30,445 bases of DNA from positions 336,000-366,444 of the forward strand of contig BFEA01000405.1 in the NCBI GenBank assembly GCA_003427395.1, written 5' to 3'. Positions 1 to 10,833 of the stretch are shown here, piece by piece. Under the pieces are notes generated by a model. It was not told where the DNA came from and did not search any database. It saw nothing but the letters and a program-made list of their open reading frames with translations. Numbering within the stretch: position 1 is the first letter of the stretch; every line of letters begins with the position of its first letter. Source of the stretch: Chara braunii (Eukaryota > Streptophyta > Charophyceae > Charales > Characeae). The position numbers and the translations under genes were made by a program.

Positions 1-159
1 ACAGTCCCTAGATGCGTCGGGGGTGGCCATCCATCTCGCCATCTTTGAGGGTTACTCTTAAGATCCAGTGCGCCCAAAATCAGGGACACCCTGAGGTCTC
101 ATAATTTCTGCTGCCCGGTCAGACCAAAGTACCGTAAAAACACGGACTCGCCCTTGAGC

Positions 160-2457
160 CTAAGTCCCAAAACCGCCATTTTCAGGCGGCGCACTACTTG
201 TGGCCGCCTGACAACGGGGAATAACACATGGCTGTGGAGGGGAGGTAGGGCCTGCATACTGCCCATCGACAACCGGAAACCAGTGAACTGGTATGCCTTC
301 CGGCATCCATTCCGCATCGGTACAGTACTTCTTGTACACCATGACGGGACTGCTGTCATGCATGAAGAATTTGAAGAGGTGCGGTTTCGACACGCCGACG
401 ATGGTTCTGTCGACGTATCGATCCACTACCCGACGCCAATCGGCAATGTGATCGAGCTCAATGCACTTCGGCGGTATCTTGTGCAACGACTCGATAAGCG
501 AGAACAACTGCTTCATGGTGTAAGCATCGTTGTCCTTCAGTTTTTTCGAGGTGGCGTGGCCATTTCTGGCCCGACGCCTGTAACTCACATAGAGTCCGCA
601 TAACGCACGTCATGGTGCCATCGGAACCGTGCGCATAGAAAGACAAATACGTATAAACATAATGGACAGTTTCCTGCCGTGAGCTACGACCGCGGTCAGG
701 TTCGTTTTCATCATCATGTCGTGTCGATGATCCTTGGAGTAATTATACATACCGATGTGAGGAATGGTTGTCTTTTTCTGATCCATTCCATTCACTATGA
801 GGCAGATGTATTCCGCGGGGTTCAAAATGGAACGAAGTTTCCAGTCTGCGTAATCCGCACGGTGAGCAACCTGATCTAGTTGGTGTTTGCGGTGCTTTTC
901 ATCGAAATCCTTACGGTCACGAAGGAGAAAGGTGTTATCTCTGGCTTGTCGAAGGCGGACGCACTCGCCACACTTTGTGAACGAGTTGGACTTGGCAAGG
1001 TCGGCATGCCACAAGTACTTCCTCCATATGGAGTAGAAGACTTGCTCCGAAATGACGGTCAGACCCGCCGCTTCCATGTCCGCCTTGATGGACTCGTAGA
1101 CAAGGAGCTTCGTGAAATAAGCAGGGAGCCTAACTTTAGGTCGTTGTGAGGTCCCCCTCACAACCATTTCGTTAGGCATAGCATCTCCATATTCTTCCAC
1201 GAACCTTGTCACACGAGTCAGCATGCTCACATACTCTGGTCGCGGGTTCAACAATCCCCATCGACCATGACGGCAACGGACGACCCCGTCCAATTTGCAC
1301 TTGCTATAACGACGAAATGTATTTCGACATATCCCTATTATTTTGCACCAACCGGCGATGCACACATGGCGTTTGCACTGCACTGGTTTGACTCTTTCCA
1401 GACCGCCATCGAGGATAGTGAAATTGTCGAGGGTTTGCATCCACCACTCAATCCTCCTTTCGAGGGACATTTCGTAATAGGTTGCGCGCACCGGTTTGAT
1501 ATCGTCAATGGTCAAGACCCGAAGACACTTGTTCTTACAACATTTGTGTGTTCGGACAAGCGCAATGTTAGTTTCATTCAATCGACTTTTGGCCCTCTTC
1601 AAATGCTCTGACCTTCTAAGCGGCCTATTTTTTCGATTATATCTTCTCCTTTCTCTAGGTAGGGGATGAGACAAAACTTGAAGGACTGCTTCGGGAGTTC
1701 CAGGTTGGCTTTTGGTCGGGGACCTATGCGCCGCACCCGTGGGAGCGGTTCTCGGCAAATCAGATTGGGAGGATTCCGATGAACTGTAGAAATCTGTGTC
1801 TAGAAAACCACTCTGCCAAGTTTCCATTGCACACATGACTGTCATCGACGGAGAGCCGACTTTTCCGGCTTTACATGCAATTCTATTACCTATCTTCTCA
1901 CTTCCACACGCACGTTCCGTTGCTTGGTCCCTATCATACCCGTTTCTAGCAAATGCACCGCACTGTTCCCGATCAGACCCGTTTCTATCGGGCGTACCGC
2001 AGAAGTCTGTGTCCACCAACGACCGACTATAGTCAAATGCTAGGGGTTGGGTAACTTCAATGCTTTCAGACAATCTACCCACTGTCCGCACGAGATATGA
2101 TCCAGTCATTTCGGACACACTACAGAAATCTGTGTCCACGAACATCCGTCCACCGAGAAACGTCTCGACATCCCAAACACCCTCACTACAGGGGATTAGC
2201 GCTGTAGACACGCGCTGACCATCGGGAACGTCGGTGAAGCGAACAAAATGACGTCGGGCGGACGTCGTAGACGAGCCGGAATGATTCGTCGGGGCCAACA
2301 TCGAGAACTCCCTTTTCAAACCGCAATGCCGATCAGAGGGAGCTTCCGGGCTGCTGTCACAAGAACTACGTTCTCGAACTTCGTCTTCTCTGTGTTGTCG
2401 TGACGGTGGCGGTGGCGTGATACAGTGGACGGATTGGACAGCCATTTGAAAAGACAA
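160..2457 (-). pseudogene. DUF7869-type mobile-element-like protein, disrupted
   Basis: A 615-codon frame starts at 2457 and stops at 610. Its N-terminal third is low complexity, with three spaced copies of a (V/L)DTDF(C/Y) motif at residues about 107, 148 and 219. The C-terminal part has a CxxC pair (C496, C499) and the block NGMDQKKTTIPHIG (D559), which I associate with the DUF7869 family; that name is from memory. Near 660 the family-like reading moves to another frame (VYTYLSFYAHGS). It resumes at 588-160 with KQLFSLIES and PVMVYKKYCTDAEW, which resemble the family C-terminus. The central block expected between these parts is missing or very eroded. Function is unknown; such proteins often look transposon-associated. 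It could instead be an intron-containing gene, but the loss of the centre favours a pseudogene. Palindrome-rich satellites lie immediately upstream of its start. Confidence 0.55.
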
Positions 2458-2639
2458 TTCACACAGAAACTGTACAACAAGAAAATCACGTCAACGTATG
2501 ACGAGGTCAGGAAAACAAACAAGAGGGAACAAACTCGCATTTTTAATATTTATCACAAAACAGTGGAACAACAACATTTGAATCCATATCGTTTTGTTGG
2601 ACCCTGATGTGAGGCTCAAGTGGTTTCTCAAGTCCGACT

Positions 2640-3420
2640 CCTCTCCCACTCGTTCAGTGTGCAAATGGTTTGGATAAGTCCGAGTAAACTCGCACTTTTT
2701 CAGGCGAGAGTACAAATGCGAGCTGATTCGGACGTATTCAACGTATAGTAAGAAATTAAGTTTATGGTCGGAACAAGAGCGAACACAAGTGCGAGTCAAT
2801 TCGGTATTATCCACTAAACAACAAGAAATTTCAAGTAACAAAAAATTCGCACTTCAGAGGAACATTTCAATTACGCCGTGCAATAAGAAATTGCCTTCGT
2901 GGTTGGTTCAGTGGCGAGTTAACTCACAAATACAAAAGGACTTCATTCTTTTGGGCCGAGAAGAGACGCGACTTATCGACTAAAGAGGAACAAATTGAGG
3001 GGAATGGTTGGTTGAAGAGCGAATAAATTCGCACTTGCAAACGAGCATTTTTATTATGAAACTGGGGCTTATGGACTGAAGAGTCACAAATTTATGGGGA
3101 TGGTTGGTTGAAGAGCGAATAAATTCGCACTTGCAAACGAGCATTTCCACTATGAAACTGGGACTTATGGACTAAAGAGTAAGAAATTTAGGGGGATGTT
3201 TGGTTAAAGAGAGAATAAATTCGCACTTGCAAACGGGCATTTTCATTACGAAACTGGGGATACAAGTGTGACTTAATTCTGACCTATGGACTAAACAATA
3301 ACAAATTAAGGGCTTGGTTGGTTCAAGAGCGAATGAATTCGCACTTGTCAACGAGCATTTCCATTACGAAACTGCGGGTACAAGTGCAAGTTGGGTTAGA
3401 CACATATTTCATTAAAGGCT
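2640..3420. repeat. Degenerate tandem satellite with 96-118 bp units
   Basis: Units beginning with a 'ggttggttgaag'-like word start at 3006, 3102, 3198 and 3316, giving spacings of 96, 96 and 118 bp. Each carries the palindromic core aagagcga-N6-tcgcactt, followed by 'gcaaacgagcattt' and 'gaaactgggg'. Upstream, 2640-3000 has more diverged relatives around the same palindrome (2676-2697, 2714-2735, 2787-2808). Short frames here are products of the repeat and are not genes. Confidence 0.85.
2676..2697. repeat. 22-bp spaced palindrome, copy outside a clean array unit
   Basis: The copy reads aagtccga, a 6-nt spacer gtaaac, then tcgcactt. The two 8-nt arms are inverted repeats with one mismatch. 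It is the first clear member of the motif family AAGTGCGA-N6-TCGCACTT that recurs through 13.75 kb. Confidence 0.75.
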
Positions 3421-3505
3421 GTTCTTTATTTCCACAAATGCGAGTTAGTTTGCAATTTTTGAGCAACACTGCTGGAGGAGTTGATAACCCATCCCGTGTG
3501 GCTTT

Positions 3506-3945
3506 CAGGTCTTCAGTTCCACAATTCCGAGTTAGTTCGTACTTTCCCCTGGTGCTGCGGGTTGCCATTGTTGTCTTGTCTATAGAACTGCGAGTTAGTT
3601 CGCACTTGTCGACACCCTTCGCACTTGTCGATAAACCAGGTCTTCAGTTCCACAATTCCGAGTCAGTTCGTACTTTCCCCTTGTACTTCGGGTTGGAATT
3701 GTTATCCTGTCAGCAGAACTGCGAGTTAGTTCGCACTTGTCGACACCCTTCGCACTTATCGATAAACCACATCTTACTCGTTTCATGCGTCTTTCAGGTC
3801 TTCAGTTCCACAATTCCGAGTTAGTTCGCACTTTCCCCTAGTGCTGTGGTTTGCCATTGTTGTCTTGTCTACAGAACTGCGAGTTAGTTCACACTTGTCG
3901 ACACCCTTCGGACTTGTCGATAAACCACATCTTACTCGTTTCGAG
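3506..3945. repeat. Tandem repeat, units of 131 and 158 bp
   Basis: Three units begin with 'caggtcttcagttccac' at 3506, 3637 and 3795. Each contains two copies of the spaced palindrome (xxxtccga-gttagt-tcgtactt and aactgcga-gttagt-tcgcactt), followed by 'gtcgacacccttcgcactt' and 'cgataaacca'. The second unit is longer because of an extra 'catcttactcgtttcatgcg' segment, which also follows the third. Confidence 0.85.
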
Positions 3946-4433
3946 GGCATCTAGTCGGGTCGCAATCTTTCCGAAGAGTTGCCGTCTTCCCTCCGAGCTC
4001 ACTGTGCCATCCACCCAATTGTTTATATATTCGTTTGCATTTCAAACACCAATCTCATTCTTCGGTTTCCTTGAGTCCGGAACTGCACGTCGGTTCCCCC
4101 TTGTCGATACCCATGAGGTACTTGTTGTAGGCGACTTCATTCCCGAAACTCCGAGTTAGTTCGTACTTTCCTGAAGATAAATCACCTCTTCCTCGATTCT
4201 ACGACAGTGAGCTCGTTCATGCTGTGCCAGAGGACTGGTGTCTTTCCTATCCTTCACCCGATTGTTGTGACTTCGTGTGCATTTCGAACACCCATCTCTT
4301 ACGTCCTTTTCGTCCTCCATTTCGTTAAGTCCGAGTTAGTTCGCACTTCGCTTTTGTAGTGGTCTGGGGTTGGGCGTATTAGTCATCCGAGTTGGTGTGA
4401 GGTTGGTCGTGCTAGTCTACGGGTGGGAGTACA
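3946..4433. other. Non-coding leader before the large plus-strand gene
   Basis: I see no gene here. It contains two copies of the spaced palindrome (4147-4168 and 4327-4348) and a loose duplication of words such as 'cattt(c/g)aaacacc' and 'tcgtttgcatttc' near 4030 and 4270. No TATA box or other promoter element was convincing. Confidence 0.5.
4327..4348. repeat. 22-bp spaced palindrome just upstream of the ParB-like gene
   Basis: The copy reads aagtccga-gttagt-tcgcactt. It lies about 85 bp before the first ATG (4434) of the large plus-strand gene. A sister copy (aactccga-gttagt-tcgtactt) lies at 4147-4168. Position makes a regulatory or protein-binding role possible, but this is inference only. 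Confidence 0.7.
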
Positions 4434-5315
4434 ATGGCGTCTGCAAAGAACACATCCACAAGCGCTGGACCATCTACCCCCAGGGAGGGATGACCTCCAC
4501 AACAATCTACTCCTCAGTATATGCACGCAATGGGAGCACAATGGTTTTTGGACTTTGTTGTTCAGGGGGATCTTTTTGGACCAGCTGTTTTCATTCGACC
4601 CACTTGCTTTCCCTACGTTGAGGGAGCGGACCACGTTATTCCTCTCGGTACGATCGTCGTGTGCGCCAAGACTCATGGAGGTTTGCTCAAGCTGCACACT
4701 AACGGTTTGTACGACGAGTGCAGACTGCCTCTCAGAGGTGTTAAAGGTGTGTTGGTGACCATCAAGAGATTTGCGGGGTACGGTTCGAACATGACGTTGT
4801 GCTCTCACTTCAAAGGCCTTTACGATGGCGGCAACAAGCGTCTTCCATCGCCAGAGCAATATCTCGATCTCGCGCAGATGGTGCCGAAAGAACGTCCGGT
4901 TCTTCCGCGAGAACATGTTTTCCGGCTTCTGCCACCCCGTGAGGGGTTGTCCGACTTGGCTCAAGAAACTCCAGTTGCGGCAGTGGGGCGCGGGAGTCCG
5001 ATTGAAGATGCTGGGGGTCGGGTCAAGGGGCACGCGCGCAGAGTTCACACGCAGGCCGGTCAGGATGCTCCTGAGAACACGTCGGACTTGCATTCTCAGG
5101 GTACAGGGACTCAACGGGTCTGTACTCCGAAACTCATCAAGGTCCGCTGCGGCGGCGACACGTATTCGCTTCGAGATGAGACGAGAAGAGAATCCGGCAG
5201 ATCGGGACAAGATGTCGGAGGAAATGACGCTGAAGGGATTGGCGTTGTCCGCGAAAGCTCTGGCGGGGAGCAGATTCCTTCGGAGAAGAAGCGCGAGCGA
5301 CAGAGGATGGTGTGA
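4434..5315 (+). pseudogene. N-terminal domain of the large ParB-like gene (unknown family)
   Basis: From ATG 4434 the frame reads MASAKNTSTSAGPSTPREG, then an in-frame TGA (4491-4493), then PPQQSTPQYMHAMGAQWFL and onward without a stop to TGA 5313-5315. The first roughly 130 codons after the first stop look like a folded domain, with hydrophobic and glycine-rich segments such as VIPLGTIVVCAKTHGG and GVKGVLVTIKRFAGYG. The rest is a charged, Arg/Glu/Gly-rich linker. I do not recognise the fold. The same frame continues past 5315 straight into the ParB-like domain, so this is most likely the start of one long protein in which CGA-like codons have become TGA. A 474-codon minus-strand frame overlapping it has repetitive, biased composition and I regard it as a shadow. 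Confidence 0.5.
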
Positions 5316-5342
5316 GAGGAGGTGGAAGAAGGAACCCTCCGC

Positions 5343-6596
5343 ATGAAGAGGATGAGAGGAAAATCGGAGGCGGTGATGGGCGGGGATGGAGGTGACGTCG
5401 GAGAACGTGCATCGGAAAAGAGGCCGCCGAAGGAAGAGGGTGGCACGGCAAGTAAGAAAGCAAGGAGGCCAGACGGTTTGACCATTCGCAAAGGACAAGC
5501 CATGGGTGGAGGAGATTCGGTTGATCCAGGCGCTGCGGCCGCGAGAGAACCTTCGGGGAAATCGAAACGGAAAATGGCAGCCAAAGAAGGCGATGGCAAG
5601 AAGAAACCTCGAAGGCGGAAGACTACTGAGGCTTCGAGCGGGGCCGAATGGCCTGTCGGTGACGAGTGCGACGAAGCGGCGACGTTCTGGCTCGAATACG
5701 AGCGGAACGATGGCGGTGAAATCGTGGAGAAGGAGTTCCCCGTCCAACTGCTCATCGACCCCAGGAAGGTCTGCGACATCCCGTCTTGGGAAAGATATTA
5801 CAACCACCGCAGTCTAAATCGCGAAACTGTGGACGACATCAAGGCTCCGATGCTGAGTCAATTCCACGACAAAAAGGGGAAAATCTGGATGAAAAACCGT
5901 TTGGTTTTGGCACCCATTTACAAGCCGGTGGCGCGTAGGCCGGAGAAAGCTGAAAGGGTTCACAAAGATGTCTTCAAGCCAGAGGACAAGGACAAGTACT
6001 ACTATTACCCTGTTAACGGTCAACACACCGTGGCTGCTGTGAAGGAGTTGGAGGATGAGCAAATATTCGATTTGTGGAAGATGCACTCGTGGCCGACGAG
6101 AGTAGTGTGGTTCTCCGACCTAGATTTCGCGGGGTATAGGCAGGTCAGTCTCAACGAAAACACGAGACACAAGATGTCTAAGCAGCAATCGCAGAAGACC
6201 GCATTCTCGGACATGCGGGAGGCATGGGAGAACGAAGGAAGGCCGATGGCCATTCAAGGGAACCCTTCCGGCAAGGAGGCCGAAAAACAAAAGTTTTTCG
6301 ATTTTCAAAAGCTGATTTTGGGAAAGAGTCCGAACGAATCTCACTAGGCATTGTCAAAAAAAGATTTGCCGCTCGCCGACAAGGAGTATGTCGCTGCCGT
6401 TGGCAATGCATTGAGGCAGTGGATGCCGCTCGTAACGGCCGGTGATGACGTTTTCCGCAAAGCCATGGAGTCCTACGCGAAATGGGCGGAGGGGAAGTTG
6501 TTGGGTGGCGACGGCAAGACGCCATTGTCGAGGCCGGGCAAATACATGCCAGACAAATCTCCGGGTCTGCAAGCAATTCCGGAAATGGGCGGCTGG
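5343..6596 (+). pseudogene. ParB-like (ParB/sulfiredoxin-fold) domain region
   Basis: ATG 5343 opens a Lys/Arg-rich, probably disordered stretch, followed from about 5640 by a domain with ParB-like marks. LLIDPRKV and YYNHRSLNRETVDDIK resemble the 'R...l..e.v..i' start of the fold. VNGQHTVAAVKEL (GQH at 6018-6026) matches the family's 'dGqhR..Aa' box. VSLNENTRHK (6144-6173) matches the 'a..eN..R' segment. ParB-like folds bind DNA or CTP or act as nucleases, and in bacteria and phages they are often fused or linked to DNA methylases. In-frame TAG at 6345-6347 interrupts the frame, which then continues as LSKKDLPLADKEYVAAVGN to TGA 6597-6599. The next frame takes over at about 6600. The domain call is moderately sure; the function here is unknown. 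Confidence 0.6.
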
Positions 6597-9144
6597 TGAA
6601 ACGAAGATGGGGTGGTTGGTCCGGGTCCCGCCGCCTCCGACCAAAAAGAAAACGCAAGCGGATGACAAGTTTTTCGTGGTCGTGAAGGAGTCAGACATGT
6701 TCTGTTGACAGTGTCTCGCAGACATGACCGATGTTGAAAAACTGTCGATCCTTGACGACATTCTCCCGCTAAGGGGAGTGTTTGTGCAATCCGCGGGCAG
6801 CCATCTGAAGCATCAGCATAAACCAGGAATTAAAGACATGGTCGCGACGACGAAAGTGGACCGTGTGATGCTCCGTATGTTCCACTACATCTTGTTCCTT
6901 GAAATGGAGGCGGACGAACGTGTTTGGCGCCACGGGAGCCCATTTTTTCGGACCGAGGGGAAGCTTCTAGAGGAGTTCAGGCCGCAGGGCCTCACGAAAC
7001 AGGTGTGGGTTGGAATGCGAACGCATTTCCAGGGCGCGGTGGAGTACGTGAACACTTGCAAATGTACTCTTCCGCACGAGAAGGAGTCCATCGACGACGC
7101 AAAGAGATTGTACGATGATGACAGGTTCCCTAAATCTTTCGAAAAGTCTGTCCATTCCATCTTGCGACAGACGAAAGAAGAAGTTCGAGACACGATCAGG
7201 GTCAGCAGGGATGTGAGGCACATCAAATGGCCCGACCTCAACCGGGTGACCAGCCTTATTCCTTTCGCTTTCCCGCCTTCCCAAGCTCACAGTCATGTCA
7301 CTGCGATCCGTGAGGTTGTGCGACATTACGTGTGCAACCTGTACGTCCTCGATTTGTGTGATCCCACACTCCTCACAGACTGGCAAGAAGATGATTTCAC
7401 AAACTTGCAAGTCGTTCTCCAAACACTTTCGCCAACGCAGTGGGCACTTGTGGTCTTTTTCCCCTCTCATTGGGAGCTCAGTATCTTGAAAGGCATGGCC
7501 AGGCTTAGCGTCCATCACGTCAGGACAGGGAAGTGGGTGCGCAATGCACAAAAGCAGGCCACTGTCCGGGAAGGCAATATGCTGGTTGAGGAGTATGACC
7601 GCCTGTACATGATTTTTAATGGTGAGAAGCTGGAAGACAACACATTCGCAGTCTACCCGGCCAGCAGCCCGACAAAGGCTTCCCGTGCTCATGGTCCAAG
7701 TTCGGTCAAACACACGGTGGCGGCCCGCTCCAAAGCTGTCTGTTCGTCGGACCCATCAGGACAGGCTGTGGCATGTTTCGACGTGCCGGAAGAGGAAAGG
7801 TTCTCTCATAGCATGTGGCAGGACGGCAGCGTGACAAGTTCTCAAGGACCTGCTTACGGGGAGATGGAGCGGAACCCGTCCCGTCTGTTGGGTCTACTCG
7901 AAAACTTTTGCAAAGCTGGGCAAACTGTTTTTTTCTTTGGGAAGGCGCATGCGTCTGTCGTGTGGGAACTCCTGCGCACCGGTTGGAACGTCGTCGCGTT
8001 GGAGAAGGAGGCGAGGATGATCGATTACCTTCACGAGTTCGTGAAGGCATGCGTTGCAGACACTCGCAATGCTTGCGAGTTCGTCCACACCACCGGCGAA
8101 CGAAACTGGGATCCCAAACGTGATATGTATTGGAAAATGTCGGGGAACAAAAGGACGGAGGTTTGGGACTTCCTTTTCCAACTCGGACCGCGTGGTCCGA
8201 CCGACGTCGAATATAGTCGACGGAGAAACCTGGTGTTCGGTGTGCTCAATGGGTACCACGATGCACCCACGGAGTCTGTCTCGCATTTCCTGAGAAGACT
8301 GGAGCACGTTTACTTCACGCTGGCCGAACCGCTCACCCTGGAAAACTACAAGTCACAGTTTGACGAGGAGGACCCTTTTGACGCTGAAGACATGGAGGAG
8401 CTGAGCGACTCGGAAACCTTCGATTTCGAGTCCATGCCACTTCCTCGGGTGGTTGGACAGGTTGGTGATGAAGAGGAAGGTGGCCCTCGGAGATATAGCA
8501 CGTCCCCTGCCGGTTTGAAGCGTGTGTTTCGGGGCGAACCAGTCGACGACCAATCGTCTGATGACGGGGAGGAAGACAGGGACTATGATCACGAACCTTG
8601 TGACAGGCTCCCAGTGGACCATGACACCTGGCAAAATGACAAACTCTACTTCTTCGGCAAGCATCACCGGTTGACGGTGGAGGATGTCTGGGGACACAAA
8701 GTCGTCTGGCACCCGAGGATATTCCAACCTGCTGTGAGGAATGGAATGTGGGTCATGGAAATGAAGGAGGCCGATGGCAAGTGGAGTGGACTGAAAAGAC
8801 TGGGAGCGGGTGCATTTAAGAGAACGGCGAGAACTGCTTTGGTGGAGCATTTGAGTCTTATGAACCCCGAGAGGAACGATCCGGACATCGCTGCGTATGC
8901 AGAACAAAAGCTAAAAGAGTTGTACGCCAACAACATGTTGGAGTTTCGAGCGCCTTTCTACACACTCGAAACGGCACCGTCTCGTGGCATTGACTGGCGC
9001 ATGCCGCAACCTCCGTCGGGCGGTCAGCATCCGGGAGGGGGTGGAGGAGGAGACGAAGGTGACGGCGAAGGTGGGGGAGGAGACGGCTCACAGTTTGCCG
9101 GAAAGGGGACGGACGAGACATCGTCGGTAGAGAAGGCGTCCGAC

Positions 9145-9210
9145 GGAAAGGGGTCTGGCGGAAAGGACTCGGGCGGAAAGGGGTCCGGCGGGAAGGGGCC
9201 GGGCGGAAAG
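9145..9210 (+). repeat. 15-bp in-frame tandem repeat (GK-G/D-SGG)
   Basis: Four 15-bp units start at 9145, 9160, 9175 and 9190, with a partial fifth at 9205. They encode five-residue repeats of the type GK(G/D)(S/P)G. The period is a multiple of three, so the repeat expands the protein without changing frame. It lies in a Gly/Lys-rich, probably disordered linker. Confidence 0.85.
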
Positions 9211-9310
9211 CGTAGAACGTCCGGGAGTCCCCAGTATATGGATACTGACCCTCACTGCGTAGGGAGTCGAGATTCCGACATGCGAGACGAGGCCACCCTG
9301 AGGTCTGATC

Positions 9311-9332
9311 AAGTGCGAGTAGATTCGCACTT
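9311..9332. repeat. Perfect copy of the 22-bp spaced palindrome inside coding sequence
   Basis: The copy reads aagtgcga-gtagat-tcgcactt, with perfectly complementary 8-nt arms (9 nt counting the flanking c and g). It lies inside the 1115-codon frame, where it encodes QVRVDSHLS. A weaker copy with the same spacing (aactccga-atacat-tcggattt) lies at 9521-9542 in the same frame. Confidence 0.85.
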
Positions 9333-9723
9333 GTCTGCGAGGACTTTGTTTCCCGTTGCCGAGGAGAGTCCATCTCACTGTGGGCAGCAGAGGTCTCCTG
9401 TGCTCAACACCTTGCTCCTGAAAGAGGGCGCGTCTTCATTTTGCCTGGAGGGCGGGATGCCTGCACTGCGAAGGAGCGAAGGTGCGACCTTCGGTTCCCT
9501 CGGCTCGGGCGACCGCCACAAACTCCGAATACATTCGGATTTGCTGACGTCGCCCTCCGCCATAAGTGCTCCTCACGCAACAGTTCCGCGGGGCCAAGAA
9601 AATGTCACGTCCTGCCCCCCGCATCTTCAGTTGGACACAGGGTTGCCCTGCTCGCCTCCGTTTTCATGTGTTGAGACTCGAGACTGGCGGTCTCGCGACA
9701 TGCTGGAGGGGCCCCCTAGAGGA

Positions 9724-9960
9724 GTGTTGGAAACCGGGGGTAGCGAGCACGAACGTCACACTCCTGGGGAAGAGGAGCGCTCTCCGGGAATGCGTACTGT
9801 ACATCGGGAAGAGGAGACTCAACGCTGGCAGTCTCGCAAAGTGTTGGAGACCGGGGGTAGCGAGTTTGAACGTCATGCTTCGGAGGGTGCGTCCGTGCAC
9901 ACTGGCAGCAAGAGTGCAGGAGCTCCGGGGGAAACGCATGCTCTACAGCGGGGAGAGGAG
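9724..9960 (+). repeat. 117-bp in-frame duplication (39 residues)
   Basis: The phrase 'gtgttgga(a/g)accgggggtagcgag' occurs at 9724 and again at 9841, exactly 117 bp apart, encoding VLETGGSE(H/F)ERH. Related words (GEE-R or EEET with W/H) recur on both sides. The period is a multiple of three, which indicates the duplication arose and persisted in translated sequence. Confidence 0.8.
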
Positions 9961-10182
9961 ACTCGACACGGGCCGGCTCGTGAAGACGTGAAGTGGCTCC
10001 ATGCACGAGCGCTGGTGATCGGGACGTCCGCAGAGGTTCTGCACAGTCGTTCGGCTGTGGCCACGACGTGAGAGGGTGCCGTTAACGGAGGTCAATGGAC
10101 GTCCGTGCAAGCTCCCGTTATTGGGAACGATGAAGACGAAGAAAAACCCGCGGTGGAAGCTCGGGTTCATGGTGATGAGGAA

Positions 10183-10660
10183 GGCGGTGAGGTGACTGTC
10201 GACATCCGGACGGATCCACAGCGGAAAGATGGTGATTTTTCGCCCACCTGTTGCGGTGAAGAACAGGGTGGTCGACCGTCTGTCCTAAGCACCGCTCGGG
10301 GAATGGTGCTTCATGAAGCCATAGAGTTGGGTGACGACTCGGCAGCCACCGAGCTGGTTAGCGACTCAGGCGTGGCCGAGATGCAGAACGTCGAATCCTC
10401 CGTGGAAGGCGGTGAGGTGGCCGTCAGCATCAAGATGGATCCAGAGCGGAAAGATCATGATTCTCCGTCCATCCGTTGCGGTGCCGAACAGGGTGATCGA
10501 GCATCTGTCCTCAGTACCGGTCGGGAAATGGTGCTTCATGATGAAGCCATCGACTTGCCAAGCGACTCAGCTGCCACCGAGCTGGTTAGCGACACAGCCG
10601 TGGCCGAGGTCCAAAACCTCGAATCGTCCGTGGACGTTGGCGCAGTGGCGCGACAGGAAG
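10183..10660 (+). repeat. 225-bp in-frame repeat (75 residues), two copies plus a partial third
   Basis: Units start with 'ggcggtgagg' at 10183 and 10408. They encode GGEV(T/A)V..I..DP(Q/E)RKD and, later, SVLST.R.MVLH and DSAATELVSD. A partial third copy starts near 10636. The 225-bp period preserves the frame and supports coding status for 10072-10690, which lies beyond the TGA at 10069. Confidence 0.85.
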
Positions 10661-10690
10661 GCGAGTTCCCTCAAAGGGCTCCCGAGCACG

Positions 10691-10833
10691 GTAAGATTTG
10701 TGAATAGGAGCACTCGCATATCTGTGTCTAGCCAGCTCTGTGTTCGTCCAAATTCATGTCATGGGCTAATGTACCTATTACCACTTGTTAAAAAAAAGTT
10801 TGTGGGCTGTGGGTTGTTTTCTATGTTCTACAG
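10691..10833 (+). other. GT-AG spliceosomal intron, 143 bp
   Basis: The donor is cacg|gtaagattt at 10691. The acceptor is a T-rich tract ending ttctacag| at 10833. Removing it joins the frame of 6724-10690 to the open frame of 10834-11198 in phase 1, giving the junction EHG-VRLLMSLLMKP. Without splicing the first frame meets TAG at 10705-10707. The donor, tract, acceptor and frame agreement together make this convincing and indicate eukaryotic nuclear origin. Confidence 0.7.

Larger units (their letters stand above)
6600..10690 (+). pseudogene. Degenerate beta-class DNA-methylase-like domain with long repetitive tail
   Basis: After a frame change at about 6600 the reading is AGETKMGWLVRVPPPPTKK, in-frame TGA 6706-6708, then an uninterrupted 1115-codon frame (6724-10071, ATG 6724), TGA 10069-10071, and the same frame on to the splice donor at 10691. 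Counting from ATG 6724, LYVLDLCDPTLL (D213-P214-T215) sits where motif IV (DPPY/F) belongs and is followed by WALVVFFPSH. VFFFGKAH (G406) with VVALEKE (E427) sits where motif I (FxGxG) and the acidic motif II belong. This IV-then-I order is that of beta-class N4/N6 methylases, but both signature motifs are altered, so catalysis is doubtful. Residues about 631-752 form a second unknown domain (LYFFGKHHRLTVEDVWGHK). The tail is Gly/Lys/Ser-rich and carries three kinds of in-frame repeats. The two in-frame stops suggest a decayed copy; the long open part suggests recent decay. Confidence 0.5.

Noticed and set aside
4383-5807. 474-codon minus-strand open frame
   Set aside because: It lies opposite the ParB-like gene, is rich in Ser/Arg/Pro/Leu as expected from the complement, shows no domain, and the plus strand has clear family motifs.
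6967-7713. 248-codon minus-strand frame
   Set aside because: Shadow of the long plus-strand methylase-like frame; no recognisable domain.
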